The position numbers and the translations under genes were made by a program. Positions 28,568 through 36,804 of a DNA stretch of 47,738 bases are shown here, piece after piece. Each line of letters starts with the position of its first letter. Position 1 is the stretch's first letter. Below the pieces are notes generated by a model. It was not told the origin of the DNA. It made no database searches and saw only the letters and a list, made by a program, of their open reading frames with translations. This DNA comes from Myxococcales bacterium (GTDB lineage: Bacteria > Myxococcota > Myxococcia > Myxococcales > Myxococcaceae), in assembly GCA_030681895.1 (NCBI GenBank), contig JAUXRI010000165.1, positions 1-47,738 on the forward strand, written 5' to 3'.

Positions 28568-29209
28568 TCAGTCGTTGGAGTAGGCGAGCGATTGCCAGGT
28601 GGCGGCATCGACCTCGAGGCGAGCCGGCCGTGGGGCGTACCGGGCAGTCACGACCGGCACCAGCAGGCGGTGCAGCTCCGAGCCGAGCCACGGCCAGGAT
28701 CCATCACGCCACCAGACGTCGTTCCCGTGCCGCACGACCCAGTCGGGGCCATCGAGCGCGAAGGAGAGCGTGAATTCCTCGGCGCCCGGCACTTCACGGA
28801 GCGCGCGCCTGAACCCGTCGAGCATGGCGTCGCGCTCCCGTCGAGCGCCCTCGTTCGCCTCTCGAGCCATCGAATCCCGAGCCTCGACCAGGGAGCGAAG
28901 AACCTCGAATGCAGGTGCCGGCACAGGCACCAGCCCATGGAGTTCGACCGACACCTCGTTCGTCTCGCGGCCGCCGTACCGCTCTCCGAAGAAGCTGCAC
29001 TTCAGCGCGCCGTCGGAGACGAAGTACGCCGTCGTGTAGAGCCAGTCTTCGAGGCTCGATTGACTGCAGTCGTACTCGCGCACCAGCGCGCCACGGTCGA
29101 GCAGGAGAAACGTGAAGGTCGAGACCTCACTCCCGTCGGGCAGGCGCGTGGAGGGCCATGGCTTCCACGCGACCAGCACCCGGCCGTCGGGGGTGCGCCA
29201 CGCGTCCAC
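28568..29209 (-). CDS. Hypothetical soluble protein
   Basis: A 213-residue protein from GTG. It is acidic and Trp-rich with no signal peptide or membrane helix. Visible features are VAWKPWPSTRLPDGS near the start, a central helical Arg/Glu-rich stretch (AREANEGARRERDAML) and a Trp-rich C-terminal part (DVWWRDGSWPWLGSELHRLL). No family was recognised. The upstream gene's stop is only 2 bases before this start, so the two form an operon, possibly a two-component unit of unknown role. Confidence 0.6.
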   Translation of the reverse strand: MDAWRTPDGRVLVAWKPWPSTRLPDGSEVSTFTFLLLDRGALVREYDCSQSSLEDWLYTTAYFVSDGALKCSFFGERYGGRETNEVSVELHGLVPVPAPAFEVLRSLVEARDSMAREANEGARRERDAMLDGFRRALREVPGAEEFTLSFALDGPDWVVRHGNDVWWRDGSWPWLGSELHRLLVPVVTARYAPRPARLEVDAATWQSLAYSND

Positions 29210-29211
29210 GG

Positions 29212-29643
29212 TCAGTCGAGGGCGACGACGTGCGCGCGGAGCAGCTCGAGCGCCTCGGCGCGCTCAGCGTCAGGACTCGAACGTTCGTCACCGGCGTCGC
29301 CAGCCTCTGAGGCCCACGTGCCTTCGAACGCGACCGCGAGGTGCGCGGCCCAGTCGTACGCCGTCACGTCCGGGGCATGCCGCTCACCGACCAGCTGGAT
29401 CTCGATCGATGAGACTACCGACTCAGGAAGCGTGCAGAGCGCGTCGAACTCTTCTCCGAGGTCTTCTTTGAGTTCATTCAGGGCCTCGGCCGACATCGTC
29501 GAGGGCGAGAACACATCGAACGCCAGCCCGTCGATCTCGAACATGAAGTTGTTCCGCGCGCCCTGCTCCTCGGGCCGGTCGAGCTCGAGGTCGGCGGCAT
29601 CGACGAGCCGCCGACAGTGCACGGTGATGGTGTCGAAAGACAT
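29212..29643 (-). CDS. Hypothetical acidic protein
   Basis: A 143-residue acidic protein starting MSFDTITVHCRRLV; a GTG two codons upstream (29649) is an alternative start. It has no signal peptide or membrane helix. The sequence mixes strands and helices (FMFEIDGLAFDVFSPS, SIEIQLVGERHAPDV) and ends in an acidic, Ala-rich tail. No family was recognised. It is paired with the following 213-residue gene. Confidence 0.55.
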   Translation of the reverse strand: MSFDTITVHCRRLVDAADLELDRPEEQGARNNFMFEIDGLAFDVFSPSTMSAEALNELKEDLGEEFDALCTLPESVVSSIEIQLVGERHAPDVTAYDWAAHLAVAFEGTWASEAGDAGDERSSPDAERAEALELLRAHVVALD

Positions 29644-29767
29644 GGCCACGCTCGTCTCACGATCCCGACGAAGCCGCCATTCCTGAACGCCATGCGCCGC
29701 GAGAGGGTCGAAAACCGACCCTGGAGCGACGCACGGTCGTGTCAGCCCGGGCTGCTAGACGCTCGTT

Positions 29768-29777
29768 GGGGGGGGGG
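29768..29777 (+). repeat. G10 homopolymer tract upstream of the AbiEi/DUF559 gene
   Basis: Ten consecutive G lie 7 bases before the ATG at 29785, where a Shine-Dalgarno would be. Tracts of this length are prone to slipped-strand changes, so the tract could vary translation of the gene. The 141-base divergent region (29644-29784) around it otherwise shows no recognisable site. Confidence 0.85.
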
Positions 29778-29784
29778 CACAGCG

Positions 29785-30714
29785 ATGCGAGCGGAGGAGA
29801 AGAGCGTGATGGGCCTGGCCTCGTGCCAGCTCGGGGTCTTCACCCTTGCGCAGGCACGAGCGCGCGGCATGACCTTGAATCAGGTGAAGCGCAGGCTTCG
29901 CGCGGGGCGATGGAGCCGCGTGCTCCCGAGCGTGTACGCGGTCGAAGGCGCACCCGAGTCGTGGCGGCGCAGGCTCAAGGCCGCGGCGCTCTGGTTCGGC
30001 CCACGCTGTGTCTTCTCGCATCGAACCGCCGCCGCGCTGTGGGGGCTGTCGCGCTTCGAGAGCGAAGAAGGTCCGGCCGTGATCTCCGCGACCTGCCACC
30101 GGCCAGTAGCGGGTGGGGTTCGGGTGGTCCGGGTGCGCGCGCTCCTCCCACGTGAGGTGACGTTCAGGAGTGGCTTCCGCGTCACCTCCATCGAACGCAC
30201 GCTGCTCGACCTCGCGGCCGAAGAGTCGGATGTCACGCTCGAGACCTCAGTCGACGACGCGCTCCGGATGAAGCTCACCACCGTGGAGCGGCTCGAGACC
30301 TTCATCGAGCGTCGCGGTGGCTCCCGGGGCGTGCCCGCGCTGCGCAGGGTCGTCACGGAGCGGGCGGGCCGAGGGGGCGTTCCCGAGAGTGAGCTCGAGG
30401 CACGGGTCCTGGCGCTCCTGGACGAGAGCGGACTGCCCAGACCGTCGCTCCAACAGAAGGTGCGTGCGCACGGCCGGCGGTACCGGCTCGACTTCCGGTT
30501 CGAAGGGGTGCCGGTGGTGATCGAGGCTGATGGCTACGCGTGGCATTCGACCGTCGAGGCCTTCGAGGCAGACCGGCGTCGCATCAACGCGCTCACCGCG
30601 AGAGGGTACCGGGTGCTCCGGTGGACGTGGGCTGCGCTCGACGAGCGGCCAGACGAGCTGCTCGACGAGCTCCGCGAGGTGCTTCTGCAGTCGACGCGCA
30701 GGCGCGCGGCGTGA
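29785..30714 (+). CDS. AbiEi-type winged helix plus DUF559 nuclease-like protein
   Basis: A 309-residue protein. Residues 10-55 (VFTLAQARARGMTLNQVKRR, LPSVYAV) match the N-terminal winged helix of the AbiEi antitoxin family of type IV toxin-antitoxin systems. A middle region contains SHRTAAALWGL and SIERTLLDLA, also usual in this group. The C-terminal 100 residues resemble DUF559, a small Vsr/restriction-endonuclease-like fold, with candidate catalytic D236 (RLDFRF), E247 and D249 (VVIEADGYAWH) and GYRVLRWTW. No separate AbiEii toxin gene is adjacent. It may act alone as a DNA-binding nuclease in defence or DNA processing. It abuts the convergent cytochrome gene with no gap. Confidence 0.78.
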   Translation: MRAEEKSVMGLASCQLGVFTLAQARARGMTLNQVKRRLRAGRWSRVLPSVYAVEGAPESWRRRLKAAALWFGPRCVFSHRTAAALWGLSRFESEEGPAVISATCHRPVAGGVRVVRVRALLPREVTFRSGFRVTSIERTLLDLAAEESDVTLETSVDDALRMKLTTVERLETFIERRGGSRGVPALRRVVTERAGRGGVPESELEARVLALLDESGLPRPSLQQKVRAHGRRYRLDFRFEGVPVVIEADGYAWHSTVEAFEADRRRINALTARGYRVLRWTWAALDERPDELLDELREVLLQSTRRRAA

Positions 30715-31377
30715 CTACTTCTTCCCGGCCTTGGGAAGCTCGGGCATCACCAGGCGTGACATGAAGTCGGTGACCGCCACGAGCTGCGTGTCGGTGTAGC
30801 CCTTGACGACCTCCATCATCTTCGCGTTCGCGTTCTTGCGCTTGCCATCACGAATCTCGGTCGCCTGACGCAGCAGGTACTTGTAGTGCTGCCCGGCGAG
30901 CACGGGGGTCGAGTCCTTCGCGTTGCCCTCTCCGCTGCGCCCGTGGCACGACCCGCAGTCGCGCTTGTAGAGCACGAGCCCATCGTCGAGCAGGTCGCCT
31001 TCGCCGCGGCCGTTGTCGCGGGGGATCGGAAGGATTTTGAGGAACGCCGCGATGTCCGCCATGTCCTGCTCGGTGAGCGCCGTCGTCGCCGGGAGCATCA
31101 CCGGGTTCTCACGAGCGCCCGAGCGAATGTCGGTGAGTTGCTTGAGGACCACGACCGGGTGTTGACCTGCGAGCTGAGGGAACGTGCCGTCAGGTTGACC
31201 CGCGCCGTTCTCGAGGTGACACGACGCACACGCGGCCTGGTACCGATCCTTCCCGCGAACCACGTCACCCTTCTTCGCCTGAACCTTCTTCAGTTCGGCC
31301 TTCGCTGCCGCTTCCGGCGAGGGGCCCGCCGCCGACACGGCCGCCACCAACACCACCGACATCCACACAGTCCTCAT
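30715..31377 (-). CDS. Dihaem cytochrome c (c4-like)
   Basis: A periplasmic electron carrier of 220 residues. The N-terminus (MRTVWMSVVLVAAVSAAG) is a signal peptide; the ATG has a good Shine-Dalgarno (gaggag). Two c-type haem motifs are seen, CASCH (C50-H54) and CGSCH (C141-H145), in two similar halves, each with a likely Met ligand (NPVMLPA and NAKMMEVV). Two fused class I domains with QLAGQH and VLAGQHYKYLLRQ are characteristic of the cytochrome c4 group. No oxidase genes are nearby, so the redox partner is unknown. Confidence 0.9.
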   Translation of the reverse strand: MRTVWMSVVLVAAVSAAGPSPEAAAKAELKKVQAKKGDVVRGKDRYQAACASCHLENGAGQPDGTFPQLAGQHPVVVLKQLTDIRSGARENPVMLPATTALTEQDMADIAAFLKILPIPRDNGRGEGDLLDDGLVLYKRDCGSCHGRSGEGNAKDSTPVLAGQHYKYLLRQATEIRDGKRKNANAKMMEVVKGYTDTQLVAVTDFMSRLVMPELPKAGKK

Positions 31378-31470
31378 GCTGCTCCTCATACGGAATTGAC
31401 CGCGGCGCTGCATAGCAGGAAAGCTGCAACGCACAGAACCCTCTCGCCGGCCGGTAGGCTCCTGACCGCG

Positions 31471-32097
31471 ATGAACCAACGCCACTGGGAAGACGTCTAT
31501 TCACGCAAGGCCGCCGACCAGGTGAGCTGGTTTCAACCGCACCTCGAGCGGTCGCTGCAGTTCGTCGATCAGGCGAAGCTCCCCGCAGACGCGGCCATCA
31601 TCGACGTGGGCGGCGGCGCATCGACCTTCGTCGACGATTTGATCACCCGTGGCTTCTCGGCCCTGACGGTGGTCGACCTGTCAGCCCGTGCGCTGGAGAT
31701 CGCCCGGTCACGGCTCGGAGACCGCGGCGCGTCGGTGGAGTGGTTGGTCGGCGACATCACCACGCTCGAACTGCCGGAGCACCGGTACGACTTCTGGCAC
31801 GACCGCGCCGTCTTCCACTTCCTCACCGACCCGCTCCAGCGGGCCCGCTACGTCGAGCTCGTGCGCAAGAGCCTCAAGCCCGGCGGCCGCATCGTCGTGG
31901 CGACCTTCAGCCCAGACGGGCCGACCCGGTGCAGCGGGCTGGACGTGACCCAGTACTCCGAAGGCGCGATTCACGCGGTGTTCGGGGCTGACTTCGACCC
32001 GATCGGTTGCGTTCGCGAGACGCACCACACGCCCTCGGGTTCGTCGCAGGAGTTCCTGTACTGCGAGTGCCGGCTGCTCCCTGACGCCGCGACGTGA
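31471..32097 (+). CDS. Class I SAM-dependent methyltransferase
   Basis: A 208-residue cytoplasmic enzyme. It starts MNQRHWEDVYSRKAADQVSW, typical of a small methyltransferase group. SAM-binding motif I is IIDVGGGAST, the acidic motif II is LTVVDLSARAL, followed by VEWLVGDI, the YDFWHDRAVFHFL motif and LKPGGRIVVATFS. The substrate is not known; its relatives include enzymes of tellurite or thiol resistance type, but nothing here decides. It stands alone, divergent from the cytochrome gene over 93 bases and 75 bases before the Ig-repeat gene. Confidence 0.85.
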   Translation: MNQRHWEDVYSRKAADQVSWFQPHLERSLQFVDQAKLPADAAIIDVGGGASTFVDDLITRGFSALTVVDLSARALEIARSRLGDRGASVEWLVGDITTLELPEHRYDFWHDRAVFHFLTDPLQRARYVELVRKSLKPGGRIVVATFSPDGPTRCSGLDVTQYSEGAIHAVFGADFDPIGCVRETHHTPSGSSQEFLYCECRLLPDAAT

Positions 32098-32172
32098 CGC
32101 GCCCACGCGCTGCTTGACGCTCAGCCCTCCCCTGACGTAGCGCCGCAGCGCGTCGAAGCCCGGGGAGCGTTC

Positions 32173-35100
32173 ATGCGGTCATTCAAGAGTGCCTTGGTTC
32201 TGCTGCTGCCCACGATCGCGTTCGCGCAGGTCACCATCAACCCGGGCGGAGGAACCGGGCCAGGCACCGGCGTTCGGGTCCACATCGGGCCCACGGGTCA
32301 GGTGCAGGTCATTCGCAACGGCACCGGCCAGTTCTACTCGCAGACGGCGACACCGGGCGCGACGACGAACCCCGGGGTCATCACCGGCCTGTCGAACGGC
32401 GTGTACCTCGCGGTCGGCACCACCAACGTCTTCGGCCCCCTGCACTTCGCCGCAGCGCCCGTCACTGGCATCACCGCAGCCGAGTTCACGCCCATCAGCA
32501 ACACGCTGACGCCGCAGCCGAGCGGCTCGGGTTCGGCCACGACGGTGCTGCGTGCGACGGTGGGCGGGCGGAACTACGACGTCTCGGTTCGTTACGACTA
32601 CGTCTTCCCCAACGACTTCGTCACCGTCACCCACACGCTGACCATCCCCTCGGGGAACACGGTGCCGGTGCGGCTGTACCACGCGCTCGACGCGTACCTG
32701 GGTGGCGACGACAACGGGCCGAGCTTCTTCGTGCAAGGGCCTCCGACGGTGGTGGGCGGGTTCCGGCAGCTGTCGAACATCGTGCTCGCCTGGCGCTACC
32801 GCGGCGGCGTTCCGTGGACCGGGTACTACGGCGGGTTCTACGAGTGCATGTTCCGCGACGCGCTGTGCCCCATGGGCTCGGGCGGCGGCAACAACGTCTT
32901 CGGCGCGAACACGTTCAACAACTGGGTCGACAACACCGTCAAGGACAACGGCTTCGCGATCATGTGGAACTTCGGCTCGGCGCCGGGCACGCAGATCGTC
33001 GCGAACGATCTCACCTTCTTCTCCTACCAGCCCACGCTCACCAAGGCGTTCGGCACCACCGCGATGTCGGCGGGCTCGGCCACCACGCTGACCTTCACCA
33101 TCGACAACGTCCCCGGCGCGCCTGCGCAGGGCAACCTCGGCTTCCAGGACAACCTGCCGAGCAACCTGCTGCTGGCGAACACGGTCTTCACCAACACCTG
33201 CGGAGGCACGGTGACACTCAACACCGCGGGCTCGCCGAACACCGTGCGCCTGCAGACCGGAGCCCTGGCGCCGCTCACCCAGCGCTGCACCGTCACCGTC
33301 AACGTCACGGCGACCGTGCCGGGCGCGTACGTCAACGGCCGCACCAACATCTCGAACCTGTCGGTCGTCGAGAACCAGGTGAGCGATCAGACGCTCTCAG
33401 TGGTCCAGAGCGCGCCGGTCGTCACGCTGGATGCGCCGGGCATCATCAATCTCTCGAACGCGACGGCGTACCCGGTGTCGGGCTCGTGCCAGTCGATCGC
33501 CGGGCAGGTGACGGTCGCGGTCGGCTCCGTCGTCGTGGGCACGCCGTGCACCCTGGGTACCTTCGCGACGTCGGTGAACGTCGCCGCGCTCGCCGACGCG
33601 GCGTCGATCACCGTGAGCGCCTCGCAGACCAACTTCGCAGGCACCGGCACCACCTCGCGGCAGACCTCGAAAGACACCACGGCGCCGGGGACTCCGGCCT
33701 TCGTCACGCCGGCCGATGGCTCGTTCGCGGGCACGTCGACGCCGACGATCTCTGGCACCTCGGAGCCCGGCAGCACCGTTCGCGTCATCGTGGCTGGCGT
33801 CACGGTCTGCACCGCGCTCACGCAGGGCAACGGCGTGTGGACCTGCACGACCTCGGCACTGGCCGACGGCGCCCGCACGCTGACGACGACGGCCACCGAC
33901 CCGGCCGGTAACACGTCGCTCGTCTCGCCGCCGCGCACCATCACCATCGACACCACGCCGCCCGCGGCACCGCTCATCAACAGCCCCGCGATGAGCGCGA
34001 CCGTCGGCCCCAACCCGACGATCTCGGGCACCGCGGAGCCGTTCGCCACGGTGACCGTCACCGAAGGCGCCGGCACGGTCTGCACCGTGGTCGCCAACAA
34101 CCTCGGCCAGTGGAGCTGCGCGACGACCTTCGGGCCGTCGATGCGAACGATCTCGGCGACGCAGCGCGACCGCGCCAACAACCCGGGCCCGGCCGCTCCT
34201 GCGCGGACCTTCACCATCGCGAACGTGCCGACGGTGGATCTCGCGACGCCGCCCGCCATCACGTCGATGAACGCCAACGCCTACCCCGTCAGCGGCACCT
34301 GCACGACGGCCGCGGGCACGGTCACGGTTCGGGTCGGCACGCAGACGGCCATGACCGCGTGCAGCGCGGGCCTGTTCTCCACGACGCTCAACGCGAGCAG
34401 CCTGATGGATGGGCCCAGCGTCGCGGTCTCCGCCTCGCAGACCAACGTCACGGGCACGGGCAGCGACACCCGCACCACCCAGAAGGACACGGTCGCGCCG
34501 TCGGCTCCCTCGATCACCACGCCCACCGAGGCCGCCCGCATCAACACATCGACGCCGACGATCACCGGCACCGGAGAAGCGCTCTCGAGCCTCGTCGTGC
34601 GACGCGGCGCCACCACCGTGTGCACCGTCATCGTGCCGGCCAACGGCGTGTGGAGCTGCGTCGCGGCGACCATTCCCGAGGGTGCGGTGACGATCACCGC
34701 GACGGCGACGGACCCGGTCGGCAACGCGTCGGTGGCCTCTCCGGCTCGCAACTTCACGGTCGACACGGCGGCCCCTGGTGCGCCGACGATCACCAACCCG
34801 GCGCAGAACGCGACCGTCGGCATCAACCCCACCGTCGCCGGCACGGCCGAGGCGAACGCCACCGTCAGCGTCACCGAAGGCGCCGTGCTGGTGTGCAGCG
34901 TCACCGCCAACGCGACCGGCCAGTGGAGCTGCCCCACGACGTATCAGCCAGGCACGCGCACCATCACCGCCACGCAGCGCGACGTCAGCGGCAACGGCTC
35001 GGCCCCCTCGGCACCGCGGCAGTTCACCGTCGCGGCCGTTCCCACCGTCACGCTCGACACGCCGGGCCCCATCAACGGCATGAACGCGTCGGCCTGGCCG

Positions 35101-36804
35101 ATCGCAGGTACGTGCACCTCGTCGGCTGGCACCGTCACCATCACCGTCGGAGCCGCCAACGCGACCGCCGCCTGCCCGAGCGGGACCTTCACCACCACGA
35201 TCAACGTCGTCGCGGTACCCGATGACCCGGCCGTGTCCATCGTCGCGGCGCAGACCAACCCGTCGGGCACGGGCACTGACACGCGCAGCACGCTGAAGGA
35301 CACGGTGGTCCCCACGGCACCGACCTTCACGCGGCCTGCCGACATGGCGATCACCAACGACGTCACGCCGACGTTGACCGGCTCCGCGGAGCCCGGCAGC
35401 ACCGTGCGAGTGGTTCGCGGCGGAATGACCGTCTGCACCACGATCACGCCAGCGAACGGGCTGTGGAGCTGCGTGGCCTCGACACTCCCCGATGGGCAGA
35501 TCGTGCTCACGGCGACGGCGACCGACCCTGCAGGGAACGTCTCGGCCAGCTCGCCGCCGCGCACGTTCGTGATCGACACCATGGCGCCGGTCGCGCCGTC
35601 GATCGCGACGCCGATCGAGAACGGCCGCACCGGGCTCTCTCCGATGATCTCAGGTACCGCCGAGCCCCTCGCCACGGTGGTGGTGAACGAAGGCGCCTCG
35701 CTGGTCTGCCAGACGACCGCCACCATGACGGGCACCTGGACCTGTCCCACGACGCTCGGCGCCGGGCCGCACGCCGTCACCGCGCGGCAGACCGATCGTT
35801 CGGGCAACCAGAGCCCCGCTTCGATGGCGCGCACCTTCACCGTCGAGAACGTTCCCACCGTCATCCTGGGGCCGCTGCAGGTGATCAACCGCATGCGCGC
35901 GGCGAGGTACGAGGTCAGCGGCTTCTGCACGACGAGCGCCGGCCAGGTGACGATCTCGGTCGGCACCGTGATGGGCACCGCGATGTGCGTGAACGGGCTG
36001 TTCTCCGCCACCCTCGACGTCACCACCGTGCCCGACGCGGCGATGGTCTCGGTGAGAGCGGCGCAGACCACGGCAGGCGGCACCGGCATGGACACGCGCG
36101 GCGTGCTCAAAGACACGATGCCGCCGCCCGCGCCCGTCATCACGCTCCCCACGCTCGAGAGCGTCGCCACCACGGGCCGCCCGATGATGTCGGGCACCGC
36201 TGAGCCCAACAGCACCGTGACCGTCTTCATCAACGGCCAGATCGCCGGCACGACGCAGACCGACGCCAACGGCGATTGGACGTTCACGCCGCCCACCCAA
36301 CTGGCCGACGGTCGCTACGAGGTGAAGGCGCACGCGACCGACGTCGCCGGCAACACCGGGCCCGAGACGGCGCAGGTGGCCTTCTCAGTCGACTCCACCG
36401 CGCCGAACCCGCCCGTCATCGTCTCGCCCGCGAAGAACGCCGCGCTCGACATCGATCGCCCGTTCGAGATCTCTGGCACCTCAGAGCCGGGAGCCCGCGT
36501 CACCATCTACCTCGACGGCAAGCCCAGCTTCTTCGTGGTGGCCGACGCGCAGGGTCGATGGACGACGCCTGTGCCTGCGAACTCGCTCACCGAAGGCAAC
36601 CACGTGGTGTCAGCCGAAGCGCTCGACCCTGCGGGGAACCAGGGCCTGCGCGCCGCCGACGTTCCGTTCTTCATTCGTATTCCCAGCCTGCGCTACGCCG
36701 GCCAGGGCCTCATCAGCTGCAACGCCGTCTCGTTCGACGCCGTGCCGCTGCTGCTCGCTCTCGTCGCCCTCGCCACCCGCCGCCGCGCGCGGAGCCATTC
36801 ATGA
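32173..36804 (+). CDS. Large surface protein with bacterial Ig-like repeats
   Basis: A 1543-residue exported protein. It has a signal peptide (MRSFKSALVLLLPTIAFA, cleavage before Q), then about 390 residues of unique sequence with a DUF11-like domain near residues 285-410, followed by 12 Ig-like modules in four near-identical blocks of three. The modules are ~90 residues and carry motifs such as PTISGTAEPG, DPAGNTS and DRSGNQSP. The C-terminus has a Cys, a hydrophobic helix and an Arg cluster (ISCNAVSFDAVPLLLALVAL, ATRRRAR), resembling the MYXO-CTERM sorting signal. From memory, similar myxobacterial proteins are annotated as gliding-motility protein AgmC; that link is unverified. It is coupled to the OmpA gene (ATGA). 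Confidence 0.88.
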   Translation: MRSFKSALVLLLPTIAFAQVTINPGGGTGPGTGVRVHIGPTGQVQVIRNGTGQFYSQTATPGATTNPGVITGLSNGVYLAVGTTNVFGPLHFAAAPVTGITAAEFTPISNTLTPQPSGSGSATTVLRATVGGRNYDVSVRYDYVFPNDFVTVTHTLTIPSGNTVPVRLYHALDAYLGGDDNGPSFFVQGPPTVVGGFRQLSNIVLAWRYRGGVPWTGYYGGFYECMFRDALCPMGSGGGNNVFGANTFNNWVDNTVKDNGFAIMWNFGSAPGTQIVANDLTFFSYQPTLTKAFGTTAMSAGSATTLTFTIDNVPGAPAQGNLGFQDNLPSNLLLANTVFTNTCGGTVTLNTAGSPNTVRLQTGALAPLTQRCTVTVNVTATVPGAYVNGRTNISNLSVVENQVSDQTLSVVQSAPVVTLDAPGIINLSNATAYPVSGSCQSIAGQVTVAVGSVVVGTPCTLGTFATSVNVAALADAASITVSASQTNFAGTGTTSRQTSKDTTAPGTPAFVTPADGSFAGTSTPTISGTSEPGSTVRVIVAGVTVCTALTQGNGVWTCTTSALADGARTLTTTATDPAGNTSLVSPPRTITIDTTPPAAPLINSPAMSATVGPNPTISGTAEPFATVTVTEGAGTVCTVVANNLGQWSCATTFGPSMRTISATQRDRANNPGPAAPARTFTIANVPTVDLATPPAITSMNANAYPVSGTCTTAAGTVTVRVGTQTAMTACSAGLFSTTLNASSLMDGPSVAVSASQTNVTGTGSDTRTTQKDTVAPSAPSITTPTEAARINTSTPTITGTGEALSSLVVRRGATTVCTVIVPANGVWSCVAATIPEGAVTITATATDPVGNASVASPARNFTVDTAAPGAPTITNPAQNATVGINPTVAGTAEANATVSVTEGAVLVCSVTANATGQWSCPTTYQPGTRTITATQRDVSGNGSAPSAPRQFTVAAVPTVTLDTPGPINGMNASAWPIAGTCTSSAGTVTITVGAANATAACPSGTFTTTINVVAVPDDPAVSIVAAQTNPSGTGTDTRSTLKDTVVPTAPTFTRPADMAITNDVTPTLTGSAEPGSTVRVVRGGMTVCTTITPANGLWSCVASTLPDGQIVLTATATDPAGNVSASSPPRTFVIDTMAPVAPSIATPIENGRTGLSPMISGTAEPLATVVVNEGASLVCQTTATMTGTWTCPTTLGAGPHAVTARQTDRSGNQSPASMARTFTVENVPTVILGPLQVINRMRAARYEVSGFCTTSAGQVTISVGTVMGTAMCVNGLFSATLDVTTVPDAAMVSVRAAQTTAGGTGMDTRGVLKDTMPPPAPVITLPTLESVATTGRPMMSGTAEPNSTVTVFINGQIAGTTQTDANGDWTFTPPTQLADGRYEVKAHATDVAGNTGPETAQVAFSVDSTAPNPPVIVSPAKNAALDIDRPFEISGTSEPGARVTIYLDGKPSFFVVADAQGRWTTPVPANSLTEGNHVVSAEALDPAGNQGLRAADVPFFIRIPSLRYAGQGLISCNAVSFDAVPLLLALVALATRRRARSHS
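33412..36660 (+). repeat. 813-bp supermodule, four tandem copies in the Ig-repeat gene
   Basis: Blocks begin at 33412, 34225, 35038 and 35851 with the sequence A/V-P-x-V-x-L. The first three are each exactly 813 bases (271 codons) and the last is 810. Each block holds three Ig-like modules: one with PVSGTC and GTGTDTR-type motifs, one with VWSC and DPAGN, one with QWSC and TATQRD. The last two modules of block four have diverged. Confidence 0.9.

Noticed and set aside
26895..28583. A plus-strand open frame of 562 codons
   Set aside because: It is fully antisense to gcvP, whose identity is certain.
32098..32172. TTGACG at 32114 as promoter of the Ig-repeat gene
   Set aside because: No acceptable -10 element lies 16-18 bases downstream.
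36276..36800. N-terminal extension of the OmpA-family frame into the Ig-repeat gene
   Set aside because: The upstream residues are His/Arg-rich shadow sequence, while the ATG at 36801 is followed at once by a signal peptide and forms a 4-base stop/start overlap.
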